Part shown: positions 1-8,234 of the stretch, piece by piece
How the letters are laid out: every line of letters starts with the position of its first letter
Numbering within the stretch: position 1 is the first letter of the stretch
Origin: a virus
IMG/VR virus record: IMGVR_UViG_3300020377_000394
Span: 1 to 43,632 of that record
DNA: 43,632 nt
Strand: one strand, 5' to 3'
Notes under the pieces: model-generated
Told to the model about the DNA's origin: nothing
Databases searched by the model: none
Seen by the model: the letters and a program-made list of their open reading frames with translations, nothing else
Position numbers and translations under genes: made by a program

Positions 1-110
1 TCTAGCTCATGTATTTGTTCAAAAAACATCTGATACCTTTTGGTTGCCCAATCAGTAGGAACATTCTTCTGCCCGAGTTTTATGTGCCAGTCTGCTGTGA
101 ATAAAATCAT
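1..110 (-). CDS. gp47/SbcD-like recombination nuclease, N-terminal fragment
   Basis: Only the first ~36 codons are inside the window; the gene runs off the left edge. The start reads MILFTADWHIKLGQ, the first metallophosphoesterase block (D-x-H, metal-binding) of SbcD/Mre11 and T4 gp47 nucleases, which process DNA ends with the gp46/SbcC ATPase. The ATG overlaps the peroxiredoxin stop (ATGA), so the two are translationally coupled. The family call rests on this one motif; any calcineurin-like phosphoesterase could begin this way, but the SSB and UvsW-like neighbours favour gp47. Confidence 0.65.
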   Translation of the reverse strand, partial: MILFTADWHIKLGQKNVPTDWATKRYQMFFEQIHEL

Positions 111-613
111 GCTACGTATTCGTCCCCTGGTTGCCAACCGCAACCTGTGAGTCCGTCCTCTTTTAGAGCGGCAAGAGTTCTTGCTATTTCTTCATGGTTT
201 CTGCCTGTGTCAAGACCATTTACTGAGACGTGCTGGATAGTACCCATATCGTCTAAAATGTAAGTAGCCCTGTAAGCAACTCCATTAGCCTCGTCAACTA
301 TTCCTAGTTCTTCGGCTAAGTAAAGTCCACAGTCAGCAGCTAACCAGTGGTTGATTTCTCTGATACCACCGTTAGTTTCTCTCCATGCGTACTTGCAAAA
401 CTCGTTGTCGCCAGACATACCAATCACAGTAGCATCGTTCGCCAGAGTATCAAACCCTGCAATTTCTGTTGGACAGATAAAAGTAAAATCTTTTGGGTAA
501 AAGTATATTACTGCCCAACCGTCAATATCGTGACTAGCAATAGTGCCAATCTCGTTATCTTCATTTACTCCCTGTAGTTCAAACTCAGGGAACTGATGCC
601 CGACTCCAATCAT
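107..613 (-). CDS. Peroxiredoxin (AhpC/TSA type)
   Basis: 168-aa thiol peroxidase that would reduce peroxides in the cytoplasm. The peroxidatic Cys sits in FYPKDFTFICPTE, the classic F-x-x-x-D-F-T-F-x-C-P-T-E block. A second Cys near the end (TGCGWQPGD) is placed like the resolving Cys of typical 2-Cys enzymes, although the usual V-C-P context is not kept. It sits between the SSB and gp47-like genes, overlapping both by 4 nt. A role in protecting DNA synthesis from host oxidative stress is inferred. The electron donor could be the glutaredoxin at 5439-5681. Confidence 0.9.
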   Translation of the reverse strand: MIGVGHQFPEFELQGVNEDNEIGTIASHDIDGWAVIYFYPKDFTFICPTEIAGFDTLANDATVIGMSGDNEFCKYAWRETNGGIREINHWLAADCGLYLAEELGIVDEANGVAYRATYILDDMGTIQHVSVNGLDTGRNHEEIARTLAALKEDGLTGCGWQPGDEYVA

Positions 614-1236
614 GATACGTCAAACTCCTCGTCTACAGTCTCACCAGATTCTGCACCTTGTACTCTTTTGAGTAGCTCTAGTTGAGCATCAGGTGTAGGT
701 CTTGGTAATACGTCGTCCATAGACTTAAGATCAGCAACAAGTTCTTGTTCCCAATCTTCTAACGCTCTAGGCTTGCACTTAAGCATTTGTAGCTGGTACT
801 CAACATTGAATACCTGCGGGCCTGTCTTCAATCTCTTGAAGAATATATCCCAACCTGTTTCTGGGTCAGTAGGATTTCCTAAGTCTTCCATAGCTACTAA
901 GATTTGGTCAAAAAGTTTCCTTTTTAGATTGACAACCTTGATAGTTTTGTCAGAGTAGTCGATGCCTTGGACTGCATAAGCCCAACCGCATTTCAAGTCA
1001 GGGTAAAAATCTCGAACATGGTCATGCTCGACATTGTTGAATGTCTCGGAGTTTCTATCGAAAGACAAACACTCCATAGGAATGTTTTTGTTGTTTTCGC
1101 CTTTTATCCAGTAGACATACCTTGGAAGTAAATCACCCACCAATCTGATGTGATGGTCTTCCTTGTTGCCAAAATTGTAGGTTTCAATCTTGGACTTTTG
1201 GGCTGAGCCCTTAGTTGTATTAAAGCCAATTGCCAT
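610..1236 (-). CDS. Single-stranded DNA-binding protein, gp32-like
   Basis: 208 aa, shorter than T4 gp32 (about 300 aa). The gp32-like layout is a short basic N-terminus (MAIGFNTTKGSAQKSK), a core rich in aromatic and basic residues, and an acidic tail (ESGETVDEEFDVS) of the kind that recruits replication partners. The zinc-finger cysteines of T4 gp32 are not evident. Location between a gp47-like nuclease and a UvsW-like helicase fits a replication/recombination role. The family assignment is by layout and context, not by a decisive motif. Confidence 0.6.
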   Translation of the reverse strand: MAIGFNTTKGSAQKSKIETYNFGNKEDHHIRLVGDLLPRYVYWIKGENNKNIPMECLSFDRNSETFNNVEHDHVRDFYPDLKCGWAYAVQGIDYSDKTIKVVNLKRKLFDQILVAMEDLGNPTDPETGWDIFFKRLKTGPQVFNVEYQLQMLKCKPRALEDWEQELVADLKSMDDVLPRPTPDAQLELLKRVQGAESGETVDEEFDVS

Positions 1237-1248
1237 AATATTCTCCTC

Positions 1249-1635
1249 TTATAATGTCTCCTCGTATTTGAAATGAATCTTTCCATCTCTAATCTCGAGC
1301 AGTCTGTTTTGGTTAATCGTGTCCTCACTTACTTGACAGAAAATGAGGTCTAAAGTGGTGTCTTTCGTTTTAGTGTACTCATAAGAGTTGCGGAATGATG
1401 CGACACCTACATATTCTGCTACCTCTTTATCGCTATAAGTACGACCTTTCTCGAGCAGTTCCTTTGGGTTTACCAAGAAGGAGCTACCGTGAAAATTCTT
1501 TTCGTAAAACTTAAATGTTTTATCGTAATAATTCTTTGGTGTGATTCTATAAGTAATGATTCTCATAATGGTAATGATATCAGCAACATTTCCATTAGTC
1601 GCTTCTAGAATCTTCTTCCAGTCAAAATATATCAT
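1249..1635 (-). CDS. Hypothetical protein next to a phage promoter
   Basis: 128 aa, soluble, rich in Tyr, Phe and Lys, with no motif I recognise. The first ATG (1635) lies only 3 nt beyond the -10 of the promoter at 1638-1677. A transcript from that promoter would therefore start inside the codon region, and the longest frame may not be the translated one. The next in-frame ATG is at 1566 (MRIITYRITPK), without a clear Shine-Dalgarno sequence. Alternatively the gene is read from upstream transcripts. Confidence 0.6.
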   Translation of the reverse strand: MIYFDWKKILEATNGNVADIITIMRIITYRITPKNYYDKTFKFYEKNFHGSSFLVNPKELLEKGRTYSDKEVAEYVGVASFRNSYEYTKTKDTTLDLIFCQVSEDTINQNRLLEIRDGKIHFKYEETL

Positions 1636-1637
1636 AT

Positions 1638-1677
1638 ATTATACCAAAAATATGAGGGGTTGTCAAGAACTATTTTT
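1638..1677 (-). promoter_or_regulatory. sigma70-type phage promoter
   Basis: On the minus strand: upstream block AAAAATAGTTC (1677-1667), -35 TTGACA (1666-1661), 17-nt spacer, -10 TATAAT (1643-1638). Predicted start about 1631. It reads into the SSB-peroxiredoxin-nuclease genes. Confidence 0.85.
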
Positions 1678-1707
1678 TTCATGTATTTAATTCAAATAAA
1701 GTTTCTG

Positions 1708-2988
1708 TTACTTAATGTTTATCTTATAATCTTGTTTTACATAATATCCCATTCGCGCGTTAGCCTGTCTAGCTGCCGTCTTACCTTTCAAATGGATATC
1801 TACTATTTTTGGTTGGATTTTTCCTTCTTTTTTACGGATAACCCTACCAATTAACTGTGTGAGAAGAGGTTCATTATTTACTGGTGTACCCAGCACTAAA
1901 CAACTCAGAGAATCTAAACTAATACCCTCTGAAAATATGGATTGAGTACCAAATAGAATATTCTTATCAGCACCCACTCTTCTCATTGTATCTTCTCTTT
2001 CTTCAAAGTTCATATCTCCTGTGATACATACAGCATTGTCACCAACTAATCGTTGGCATATTTTTAGAAATTGAACTCTATCAGATACTACTAATACCTT
2101 GTGACCATCAGCAGCATACTTAGCAGCTATCATAGCTACACTATGTACGTATTCTTCATTAGTTGCTAGATGATTGATTCTTTCTGCCCATGGCGTAAAA
2201 GAACCGTCTAGGAATCGTATCTCTGATTTTATGACATCTATCTCTGGTGTCATATAGTTTTCTTTGGGTGGCTTAAGTACTGTGTTCCCAAAGTAATCCC
2301 TGAATACAACGTGTCTGCCGTCCTTCCTCTCCAACGTTCCCGTCAGTCCTATCTTGTATCGGCTCGGCATCTCGTCTATTATTCGGGTAAACGTAGGGCT
2401 CGAAACGTGATGCATCTCGTCCAAAACGACTGTCCCGAATAAATGTTTTATCTCGTCTATCTTGCGGTACAAACTCTGAATGTTTCCAACGACTATCGGG
2501 GACGAAGTCTCGAAGCTCCCGCTTCCTATTCGCCCAGGTGTAAGGTTGAAACACTTTTTTACTTCCTTTTCCCATTGATTCCTCAAATTAGTTGTGTGTG
2601 TTACTACAAGTGTTTTCTGACCAAGCTTTGCAGCTATAGCCAGACCTGTAAATGTCTTTCCCCAACTGACCCAAGCGTTAATTATACTGTTGTCTTCGAC
2701 TGCATCAAAAACCTCTTGCTGGGTCGCACGTAACTCGAACTGAAACTCAGGAAACCCTATCGGCGCTTGTACGCGTTTGTCGATAATTTCATAGTCCTCT
2801 GGTATCAAATCCAATCTGCCGACTGGTATGGAAACCAAACCTTCTCGTAAAGGTCGGATTGTTTTTATTATCATAGGTGGGTCTTGTGGCATACGGGGCG
2901 GCAACGAATACGTAAGTTCTCGTTCGAGATTTTCAAGGAAAACAGCATCTCCTTGAAGCTGTATTCTGTTACTTATGACTGCCTTCAT
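1708..2988 (-). CDS. DEAD/DEAH-box helicase, UvsW-like
   Basis: SF2 helicase of about 426 aa, matching T4 UvsW in role: branch migration and unwinding of recombination intermediates. Motif I reads WVSWGKTFTGLA, keeping GKT but lacking the usual G-x-G-K-T glycine; motif II is DEMHH (DExH type), motif III LTGT, and the C-terminal RecA-like domain ends with QLIGRVIRKKEGK (motif VI). I place the start at 2988 (MKAVISNR), where ATGA overlaps the stop of the upstream 33-aa gene; a start four codons earlier is possible. Last gene of the long transcription unit beginning at 12.7 kb. Confidence 0.88.
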   Translation of the reverse strand: MKAVISNRIQLQGDAVFLENLERELTYSLPPRMPQDPPMIIKTIRPLREGLVSIPVGRLDLIPEDYEIIDKRVQAPIGFPEFQFELRATQQEVFDAVEDNSIINAWVSWGKTFTGLAIAAKLGQKTLVVTHTTNLRNQWEKEVKKCFNLTPGRIGSGSFETSSPIVVGNIQSLYRKIDEIKHLFGTVVLDEMHHVSSPTFTRIIDEMPSRYKIGLTGTLERKDGRHVVFRDYFGNTVLKPPKENYMTPEIDVIKSEIRFLDGSFTPWAERINHLATNEEYVHSVAMIAAKYAADGHKVLVVSDRVQFLKICQRLVGDNAVCITGDMNFEEREDTMRRVGADKNILFGTQSIFSEGISLDSLSCLVLGTPVNNEPLLTQLIGRVIRKKEGKIQPKIVDIHLKGKTAARQANARMGYYVKQDYKINIK

Positions 2989-3086
2989 ACAGGCAGCCAC
3001 CCTATTATTATGTTACCAACAATAAAAAAGCATGTAAGTAGTCCTATAGATTCTATGAACCACTGCCATCTATCCCTGTCTCTCAC
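2985..3086 (-). CDS. 33-aa single-span membrane protein
   Basis: Short gene starting at GTG 3086, overlapping the AsnB stop as GTGA, with AAGGAG about 10 nt upstream, and ending as ATGA into the UvsW start. The product is a charged N-terminus (VRDRDRWQWF) followed by a hydrophobic span (IGLLTCFFIVGNIIIGWL). The tight fit between two genes supports it; function unknown. Confidence 0.6.
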   Translation of the reverse strand: MRDRDRWQWFIESIGLLTCFFIVGNIIIGWLPV

Positions 3087-4591
3087 GCTCCTAGTCTCCT
3101 TAATAATTCTAAATCTTCTTGTCTCCAACGAAACTGTTGCTGTGGGTGATTATTGTCCCATGGACTGCTCCACCCTGTTTTTTGTTTTCTTTCGATTACG
3201 TGTTTTGGTAGATAATCTTTCATAATTACTCTCATTAGATACTTTGTAGTACCTAAATCAAGACCTTCAATATGTTTAAATCTTGTGTCGGTAGGTAAAC
3301 TCATATTGTAGTGTACATACCGTTGCGTAAGTAATGGTATTCTAGCCTCCATGCCAAATAATCCTACTGTCTGGTCAGTTGCAAGAATATTCTGCTCTGA
3401 TGTCGTCAGTAAATCTATAAATAAAGTGTTAGCCTTATCGTCTGAACACTCAAATACACTTCTAGGAAACCATCTCCATGACTTTGCTTGTCTTATCATT
3501 TTTTTGTTATATTCTGGATTCCATCTCTTGTCGTGATGTAAATATCCTGAGTATAACTCGTCTCCACTATCCCCTGTTAATACTACTTTACAGCCGTCTT
3601 CAGCAGCTGCTTTTGCTAGTTTGTAACGAGGGCCTTGTCTATTATGGTCAGACCACAGATAGTGAGTACCTGCTAGCCAAGTCTTGCCTAGAGCTATTCT
3701 TTCATCTCTATTTATATCTACTTTCTTGACTTCTCTACCCCATAATTCACCAGATTTTAGAGCCATTTTACTTTCTTCTTGGAAACCCCAATGTTCGTGA
3801 GTATTTCCTCTTTCGTTTGTATATCCGCAAGTATAAAGTGTTATGTCTTTTGTACTTTCTCTACATATACTAGCGACTAGTTGGCTATCAAACCCGCCAC
3901 TTAGAAATATAGCATGTTTATTGGTAGAATTACCGTAGTTTGCTACTTTCAATATGGATTCTTTTGTTCTTTCTCTAAATTCTTCTGCGTCAAACTTTTT
4001 CTTGTGAAAGCTAAACCAGTTCCACAAGTTTCGTCTAGTGAGTTTGTAGTTCTTTGCTAAATCAAACTCTAAATATCCACCTGGTTCTACTTTGTGGATA
4101 TTTTTCCAAATACATTCGTCTCCCATAGACCCAAACTTCATTTCTTGGGTTTGTAACTCTTTATGTAAAAATGACTTACAGCTGGTACTAAACTCAAAGT
4201 GTTCTCCGTCCCACTTCCACCATAGTGGTTTTGTACCAAACTGGTCTCTGATAAGAGCTAGTTTTTTATGCTGTGGCATGTAATACGCTACGGAGCCATG
4301 CCAATCACTCCATTCTAGTACGGAAACACCATATTTGTCTAACATTTTTGCTAGCCACATAGTATCGTTCTTTTCTCTACTGTCGTACATTTCGCCATTA
4401 AAGAGAAGAATGTTTCCGTTTGGTGTTTTTACAGGCTGAGTTTGGTTAGACCCTGTAATATCTAATAAACAATGCCCTAGACTAAAAGTATTGTCCGACC
4501 AATAACTTGACGCGTCTGGGCCGCGGTGTTCTTGTTTTTGTAGCATTAGTTTTGCTACTTCTTTGTGTGTTGTTCCTACAAATCCGCACAT
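3083..4591 (-). CDS. Asparagine synthetase B-like amidotransferase
   Basis: 502 aa. The N-terminus begins MCGFVG, with Cys2 as the Ntn glutaminase nucleophile, followed by EHRGPDA typical of class II glutamine amidotransferases. The second half has the PP-loop AIFLSGGFDSQ that adenylates the acceptor carboxylate, and LTGDSGDELYSGY as in AsnB. It makes asparagine or amidates another carboxyl group; in phages such enzymes often sit with sugar or base modification genes, so the true acceptor is open. Coupled (TAATG) to the upstream 2OG oxygenase. Confidence 0.9.
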   Translation of the reverse strand: MCGFVGTTHKEVAKLMLQKQEHRGPDASSYWSDNTFSLGHCLLDITGSNQTQPVKTPNGNILLFNGEMYDSREKNDTMWLAKMLDKYGVSVLEWSDWHGSVAYYMPQHKKLALIRDQFGTKPLWWKWDGEHFEFSTSCKSFLHKELQTQEMKFGSMGDECIWKNIHKVEPGGYLEFDLAKNYKLTRRNLWNWFSFHKKKFDAEEFRERTKESILKVANYGNSTNKHAIFLSGGFDSQLVASICRESTKDITLYTCGYTNERGNTHEHWGFQEESKMALKSGELWGREVKKVDINRDERIALGKTWLAGTHYLWSDHNRQGPRYKLAKAAAEDGCKVVLTGDSGDELYSGYLHHDKRWNPEYNKKMIRQAKSWRWFPRSVFECSDDKANTLFIDLLTTSEQNILATDQTVGLFGMEARIPLLTQRYVHYNMSLPTDTRFKHIEGLDLGTTKYLMRVIMKDYLPKHVIERKQKTGWSSPWDNNHPQQQFRWRQEDLELLRRLGA

Positions 4592-5151
4592 TATTCATAC
4601 TTCCACTGAAAACCTTTATTTAACCCTTCTTGGTCGACCTTAGGTAGCCATAGAACTAGGCTCATCTTTTCTCCGCCCAGTAGTGGTTTTACTCTATGTC
4701 TTACTAATCTATCATACATTATGATTTCTCTATACTTACAGTCAAAATCTCCTTTAGCTTCTATCTCAAATTCACCACCCTCATACATATAGTCTGGTGT
4801 AATATTGATACTTGCAGATACCCACCCCATGTTTCCATCACTATGCCATCTCAATCCTTCACTATCCTTCAAATAGTGCATAATATGTGCATATGAATCT
4901 TGTCTAAATGTAATAGGTACTTTCCAGTTCTTTTCTGCAATCTTTCTTACTTTGTCGAATAAATGAAAAGGGCTATTTATTGAGTAATATAGTCTATCTA
5001 CTTTATTCATCTCTCTTGCCTCTGTTCCATCTCCTTTGCCACTTGCTAACTGTATCTGTCTTGACGGATTGCTAATTGCTAAACTAGCATATTCTCTAAA
5101 AAATTGGGCATCTTGTTCACTAATGAAATCCCTAATCTTCATTACCGTCAT
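4591..5151 (-). CDS. 2-oxoglutarate/Fe(II) oxygenase (prolyl-hydroxylase superfamily)
   Basis: 186 aa. Iron ligands are visible as H-x-D in LRWHSDGNMGW and a distal His in LVRHRVKPLLGG, followed by K-x-S-L-V-L-W-L, where the 2OG-binding basic residue normally lies. The middle (INITPDYMYEGGEFEI) is the usual double-stranded beta-helix strand with an E-G-G-E-F turn. Substrate unknown: protein, nucleotide or small molecule. Start at 5151 or 5142, both without a strong ribosome site. Confidence 0.85.
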   Translation of the reverse strand: MTVMKIRDFISEQDAQFFREYASLAISNPSRQIQLASGKGDGTEAREMNKVDRLYYSINSPFHLFDKVRKIAEKNWKVPITFRQDSYAHIMHYLKDSEGLRWHSDGNMGWVSASINITPDYMYEGGEFEIEAKGDFDCKYREIIMYDRLVRHRVKPLLGGEKMSLVLWLPKVDQEGLNKGFQWKYE

Positions 5152-5452
5152 GATTCAGTTCCGTAAGCTCCTTTTGTATTTTTTTAAAATCTTTTTCTCT
5201 TTCTACTTCTTTCCAACTAAGTATAGTATCTTTGTCTATATCGTCCCATTTGCCAAATTCTAGGTCAAAACAAATCATTTTATCGTTCATGGTTTGCGAC
5301 CATTTTTCTGAGTTATTGATTCTCTTGTCTACAGGTATAAAGTGTGGACAAAGTGTCATTTCTCTCTGTTTTTGCTTGCCTGAGATAAGACTTGTGTATT
5401 CTAGTAACACAATACCTTTACTCATTTTGTCTACTATTTTATCTAAGTCCAT
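5132..5452 (-). CDS. SH3-barrel-like (DUF2693-type) phage protein
   Basis: 106 aa. The pattern K-G-I-V-L-L-E-Y-T followed by REMTLCPHFIP and a late FGKWDDIDKDTIL resembles the small SH3 beta-barrel phage proteins labelled DUF2693. A highly charged C-terminal helix follows. No catalytic residues are evident. It overlaps both neighbours by 14-20 nt. Confidence 0.5.
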   Translation of the reverse strand: MDLDKIVDKMSKGIVLLEYTSLISGKQKQREMTLCPHFIPVDKRINNSEKWSQTMNDKMICFDLEFGKWDDIDKDTILSWKEVEREKDFKKIQKELTELNHDGNED

Positions 5453-5681
5453 TTAAATACTCCACAAAGTTGTCATATCCGCCTATATTTTCGCCATCTA
5501 TCCTAATCTGTGGAAATGTCCTAGCAGTAGGAAAGTTATCGGCAATAAACTTCATATCATAATCAGTTCCTAACTGTTGATACTCGTAAGTATGGCTAGT
5601 TTCTTGAACAAATGACTGAGCAGCAAACTTTGCTTTGTCACAGTAAGGACAATGCGTTTTTCCAAAAATTTCTATTTTCAT
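5439..5681 (-). CDS. Glutaredoxin
   Basis: 80-aa thioredoxin-fold protein with the active site THCPYCDKAK near the N-terminus, the cis-Pro region as TFPQIRIDG, and GGYDNFVEY for glutathione contact. It reduces disulfides with glutathione; likely clients are ribonucleotide reductase or the phage peroxiredoxin. Start at 5681 (ATGA overlap with the upstream stop, GGAG six bases before) rather than four codons earlier. Confidence 0.92.
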   Translation of the reverse strand: MKIEIFGKTHCPYCDKAKFAAQSFVQETSHTYEYQQLGTDYDMKFIADNFPTARTFPQIRIDGENIGGYDNFVEYLNGLR

Positions 5682-6259
5682 ATTTTTCTCCATGTGGACT
5701 TCTGTTTTTCTGCGGCAAAGTCATATATTGCCATAGGTAGTCCATCTCTATACATTACTCCTGCCCATGTTATCTCGACAGGTGGTGGACTCTTTTCTGC
5801 GAAAGGAAAAGGGCAATCTTTTAGCCACAATACAGTTGCCGTAGTCTTTTTCTCTCGTTTTCTAATCTTGTGATAGTGTATTTTTACTGTTTCTGTCTTT
5901 TCGTAGTTGAATACTCTACCATTATTATCAATGAAGAACTTGCCTCTGTGTCTCATTAGCCCTGTAATATCTTCTATCATGTATCGTAGCGGATATATAC
6001 TGTTCATTGGGCTTTGTATTCTACGAGTTCCAAGACTATGCCCCGACATATTTTTGTCGTCAAGTACTTGGTCATCTAGCCACAATATTCCGTCTACATA
6101 TTCTACGTTATCACTATGTATTACAAAGCAAGGAAAACATAAGTCATCTTTGTCGGTGATTAGATAGTCACCCATTTCTCGCTTTTTCTTCATCATGTAC
6201 CAAATTCTACGCTGTGAGCGTTGTCGAGCCTTGTAGCTCCTGTTCATTCTGCGATTCAA
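5678..6259 (-). CDS. Hypothetical protein with basic N-terminus
   Basis: 193 aa, no recognised domain. The first ~28 residues are extremely basic (RRMNRSYKARQRSQRR), then a mixed alpha/beta body with several Trp and a C-terminal YDFAAEKQKSTWRKI. The annotated start overlaps the upstream gene by 53 nt, and neither it nor internal Met codons (about 6196) has a strong ribosome site. The basic head suggests nucleic-acid contact (inference). Confidence 0.65.
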   Translation of the reverse strand: MNRRMNRSYKARQRSQRRIWYMMKKKREMGDYLITDKDDLCFPCFVIHSDNVEYVDGILWLDDQVLDDKNMSGHSLGTRRIQSPMNSIYPLRYMIEDITGLMRHRGKFFIDNNGRVFNYEKTETVKIHYHKIRKREKKTTATVLWLKDCPFPFAEKSPPPVEITWAGVMYRDGLPMAIYDFAAEKQKSTWRKI

Positions 6260-6830
6260 TAAACTTCCTTATTATTGGTTGTGCTTCAGTTAAGGACATT
6301 TCTTCGTATACCCACTTATATCCATCAAATCCCCACTCATCTGGCTTACTTTCTATAAACCTTAGTCCTGGCATGTATTTTTGGAAGAATAACAGTATTG
6401 CATGTGTATCTTCGTACATATCCATCATTGAATTTGAACAACCATTTATGCGTTTTACCCATTCTGGAGTCCAAATATAAGCATTTGCATCAGCAAACTC
6501 GGGGATTGGAAATAATGATACTGTTGGGTCTTTTATCCAAGCCCTATCCCATATACAGTATTTTCTTATCGGGTCAATAAACATTGCATGGTGATTAGGT
6601 ACTATCCTAACATTAGCAATCATTTCCCCACTAGGATTGTTAATCCATAAAAAATAGGAGTGCTTATCTAAATCATCTACTGGATTCATCACTCGTTTGT
6701 TTTCTACTACAAATGATTGTACTCTTTCTTTTAGCATTGTAGCATATTCTTCTTTTGTCATTTCGCTGTAGTGACAAGCTACTTTCGTATACCCACTATC
6801 GTAAGTGTGTTTTCCTATATATTCACGCAT
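6207..6830 (-). CDS. Possible LuxI/GNAT-type acyltransferase-like protein
   Basis: 207 aa, close to the length of acyl-homoserine-lactone synthases. LuxI-like spacing is visible: R36-x3-F40 (ERVQSF), an acidic D52-D53-x-D55 patch, then SYFLWINNPSGEMIANVRIVP, resembling the LuxI stretch Y-L-I-x-D-x-G-x-V-V-x-x-x-R-L-L-P with its conserved Arg (R75 here). The later LuxI E-x-x-R pair is not clear (IWDRAW). It could be a degenerate signal synthase, another GNAT enzyme or an unrelated protein. Neighbours are putative small-molecule enzymes. Confidence 0.4.
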   Translation of the reverse strand: MREYIGKHTYDSGYTKVACHYSEMTKEEYATMLKERVQSFVVENKRVMNPVDDLDKHSYFLWINNPSGEMIANVRIVPNHHAMFIDPIRKYCIWDRAWIKDPTVSLFPIPEFADANAYIWTPEWVKRINGCSNSMMDMYEDTHAILLFFQKYMPGLRFIESKPDEWGFDGYKWVYEEMSLTEAQPIIRKFIESQNEQELQGSTTLTA

Positions 6831-7419
6831 GCACTTTTACCTGTTCATCGCTTCTAGTTATATTTTCATCGCCGTACAACTGTCTTTTATCTTTTTTGTC
6901 TGTATAACTGTCTTTTTCTACATAATACAGCTGCATAGTTGTACACCAGTCGTCTTGTAATCGGTGTCGACCGTGATATGTCGTTGCACCATTAAATATT
7001 ACAGCATCGCCCTGTAAACAGTTTGCTACTGTATCTGCGTTTTGTTGTCCTTCAATCCATGGGTGGTCTTGTAACTCTGTCAAAAAGCCGATAGGCCACA
7101 TATGGTCTGATATTTGTATAGACACTACTATTTCGTACGACCAATGGTTTTTATGCCAACCTTGGAAAGTATTTTTTCTCCACTTACGCAGTCCTGTCGT
7201 AGAGAGTGATAGTTTTTTGCCTAATACTTCTTCTACTCGTGGTAAATATGTTAGCCCTACTGAATCTGTAAGTGCTGTACCTTGTATAATAAAAAACAGA
7301 CCATCATCATTTTTTCTTTGTTTGATAGCCCGTCCATTTTTTATACGCAAGTCTAAGTAATGTTCTATTGTTTTACATTCATCAATATACATGAATGATT
7401 TTTGTACTATGGGTTTCAT
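6823..7419 (-). CDS. Probable 2OG-Fe(II) oxygenase-like beta-helix protein
   Basis: 198 aa. Two blocks look like a double-stranded beta-helix: FQGWHKNHWSYEIVVSIQIS and GDAVIFNGATTYHGRHRL, the latter typical of the distal His strand in oxygenases. The first metal motif is not a clean H-x-D/E, so iron binding is uncertain. It overlaps the QueC-like gene by 4 nt and the LuxI-like gene by 8 nt. Confidence 0.5.
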   Translation of the reverse strand: MKPIVQKSFMYIDECKTIEHYLDLRIKNGRAIKQRKNDDGLFFIIQGTALTDSVGLTYLPRVEEVLGKKLSLSTTGLRKWRKNTFQGWHKNHWSYEIVVSIQISDHMWPIGFLTELQDHPWIEGQQNADTVANCLQGDAVIFNGATTYHGRHRLQDDWCTTMQLYYVEKDSYTDKKDKRQLYGDENITRSDEQVKVHA

Positions 7420-8234
7420 TTTAAATCTTCTAGAATTGTACTAAAATACTTTATACCTTCCTGATATCTAAAAACTCCGTCAGCTGCGGACTTCTTAGCT
7501 TGTTCAAGTTCTGCACACTTATAGCACTCTCCACAAGGTACATATCCTTTTACTTCACCGTCTTTACCCTTTAGTGTTCCTTTGGGCATAAAGCAAGTCC
7601 ACAATGTATCTAATAATTTTGGCTCATGCCTAATGATTAGTGCGTACATTTCTGCTTTTGTAAGAAAGTCAAGTGGATTTAGTATTTGTGGTATTGTATC
7701 TATAACTTTGTCTAAATCTACTCCTGTACCGTCTAGCACATCACTACTGTAAAGTGCCATAATCTTGCGATACTCTCTAAACTGTAAGCGCATACGCATA
7801 TCATCTTCTGCGTTTGCTCCCATCATAAACCATTTTAGTTTAGCACCGCCAGGTTGTCCTAGAACTACGGACATAAAGGCAGAAAGCCCCGACACAATTA
7901 TCGGGACTTCCTTGGTGTGTGGCAACATTGAGAGCATACTCATATCATTACCGTACGGTAAGTTGAAATACTCTGCTTGCTTTTGTGTATAGAACGCCAT
8001 TGCGTCTGCGAACAGACCATAGCGTTGCTCATACCAATGTACACAAAAAGGCTTTAATCTAGGGTCTCGAACCGCGTACAGTAAAGCCGCTGTGGATTCG
8101 ATACCTGCGGATAAAGGCATATATGTATTGACATCTGGGTGCTGGGCTATTGCCTCAGACATTTCCTGAGTAGTTTTCAAAGTCTTATTTACAGTCTTTG
8201 AAACATTTACTTGTTTTTGTTTATGTTGGCTCAC
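7416..8234 (-). CDS. QueC-like PP-loop ATPase
   Basis: 272 aa. The N-terminal PP-loop YMPLSAGIESTAALLYA is a variant of S-G-G-x-D-S. The C-terminus has a Cys cluster, WTCFMP then VPCGECYKCAELEQAKK, like the zinc site of QueC (7-cyano-7-deazaguanine synthase). The NPLDFLTKAEMYALI stretch also resembles QueC. No QueD, QueE or FolE is visible nearby, so it may depend on host precursor or catalyse a different adenylation/amidation. Confidence 0.55.
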   Translation of the reverse strand: MSQHKQKQVNVSKTVNKTLKTTQEMSEAIAQHPDVNTYMPLSAGIESTAALLYAVRDPRLKPFCVHWYEQRYGLFADAMAFYTQKQAEYFNLPYGNDMSMLSMLPHTKEVPIIVSGLSAFMSVVLGQPGGAKLKWFMMGANAEDDMRMRLQFREYRKIMALYSSDVLDGTGVDLDKVIDTIPQILNPLDFLTKAEMYALIIRHEPKLLDTLWTCFMPKGTLKGKDGEVKGYVPCGECYKCAELEQAKKSAADGVFRYQEGIKYFSTILEDLK

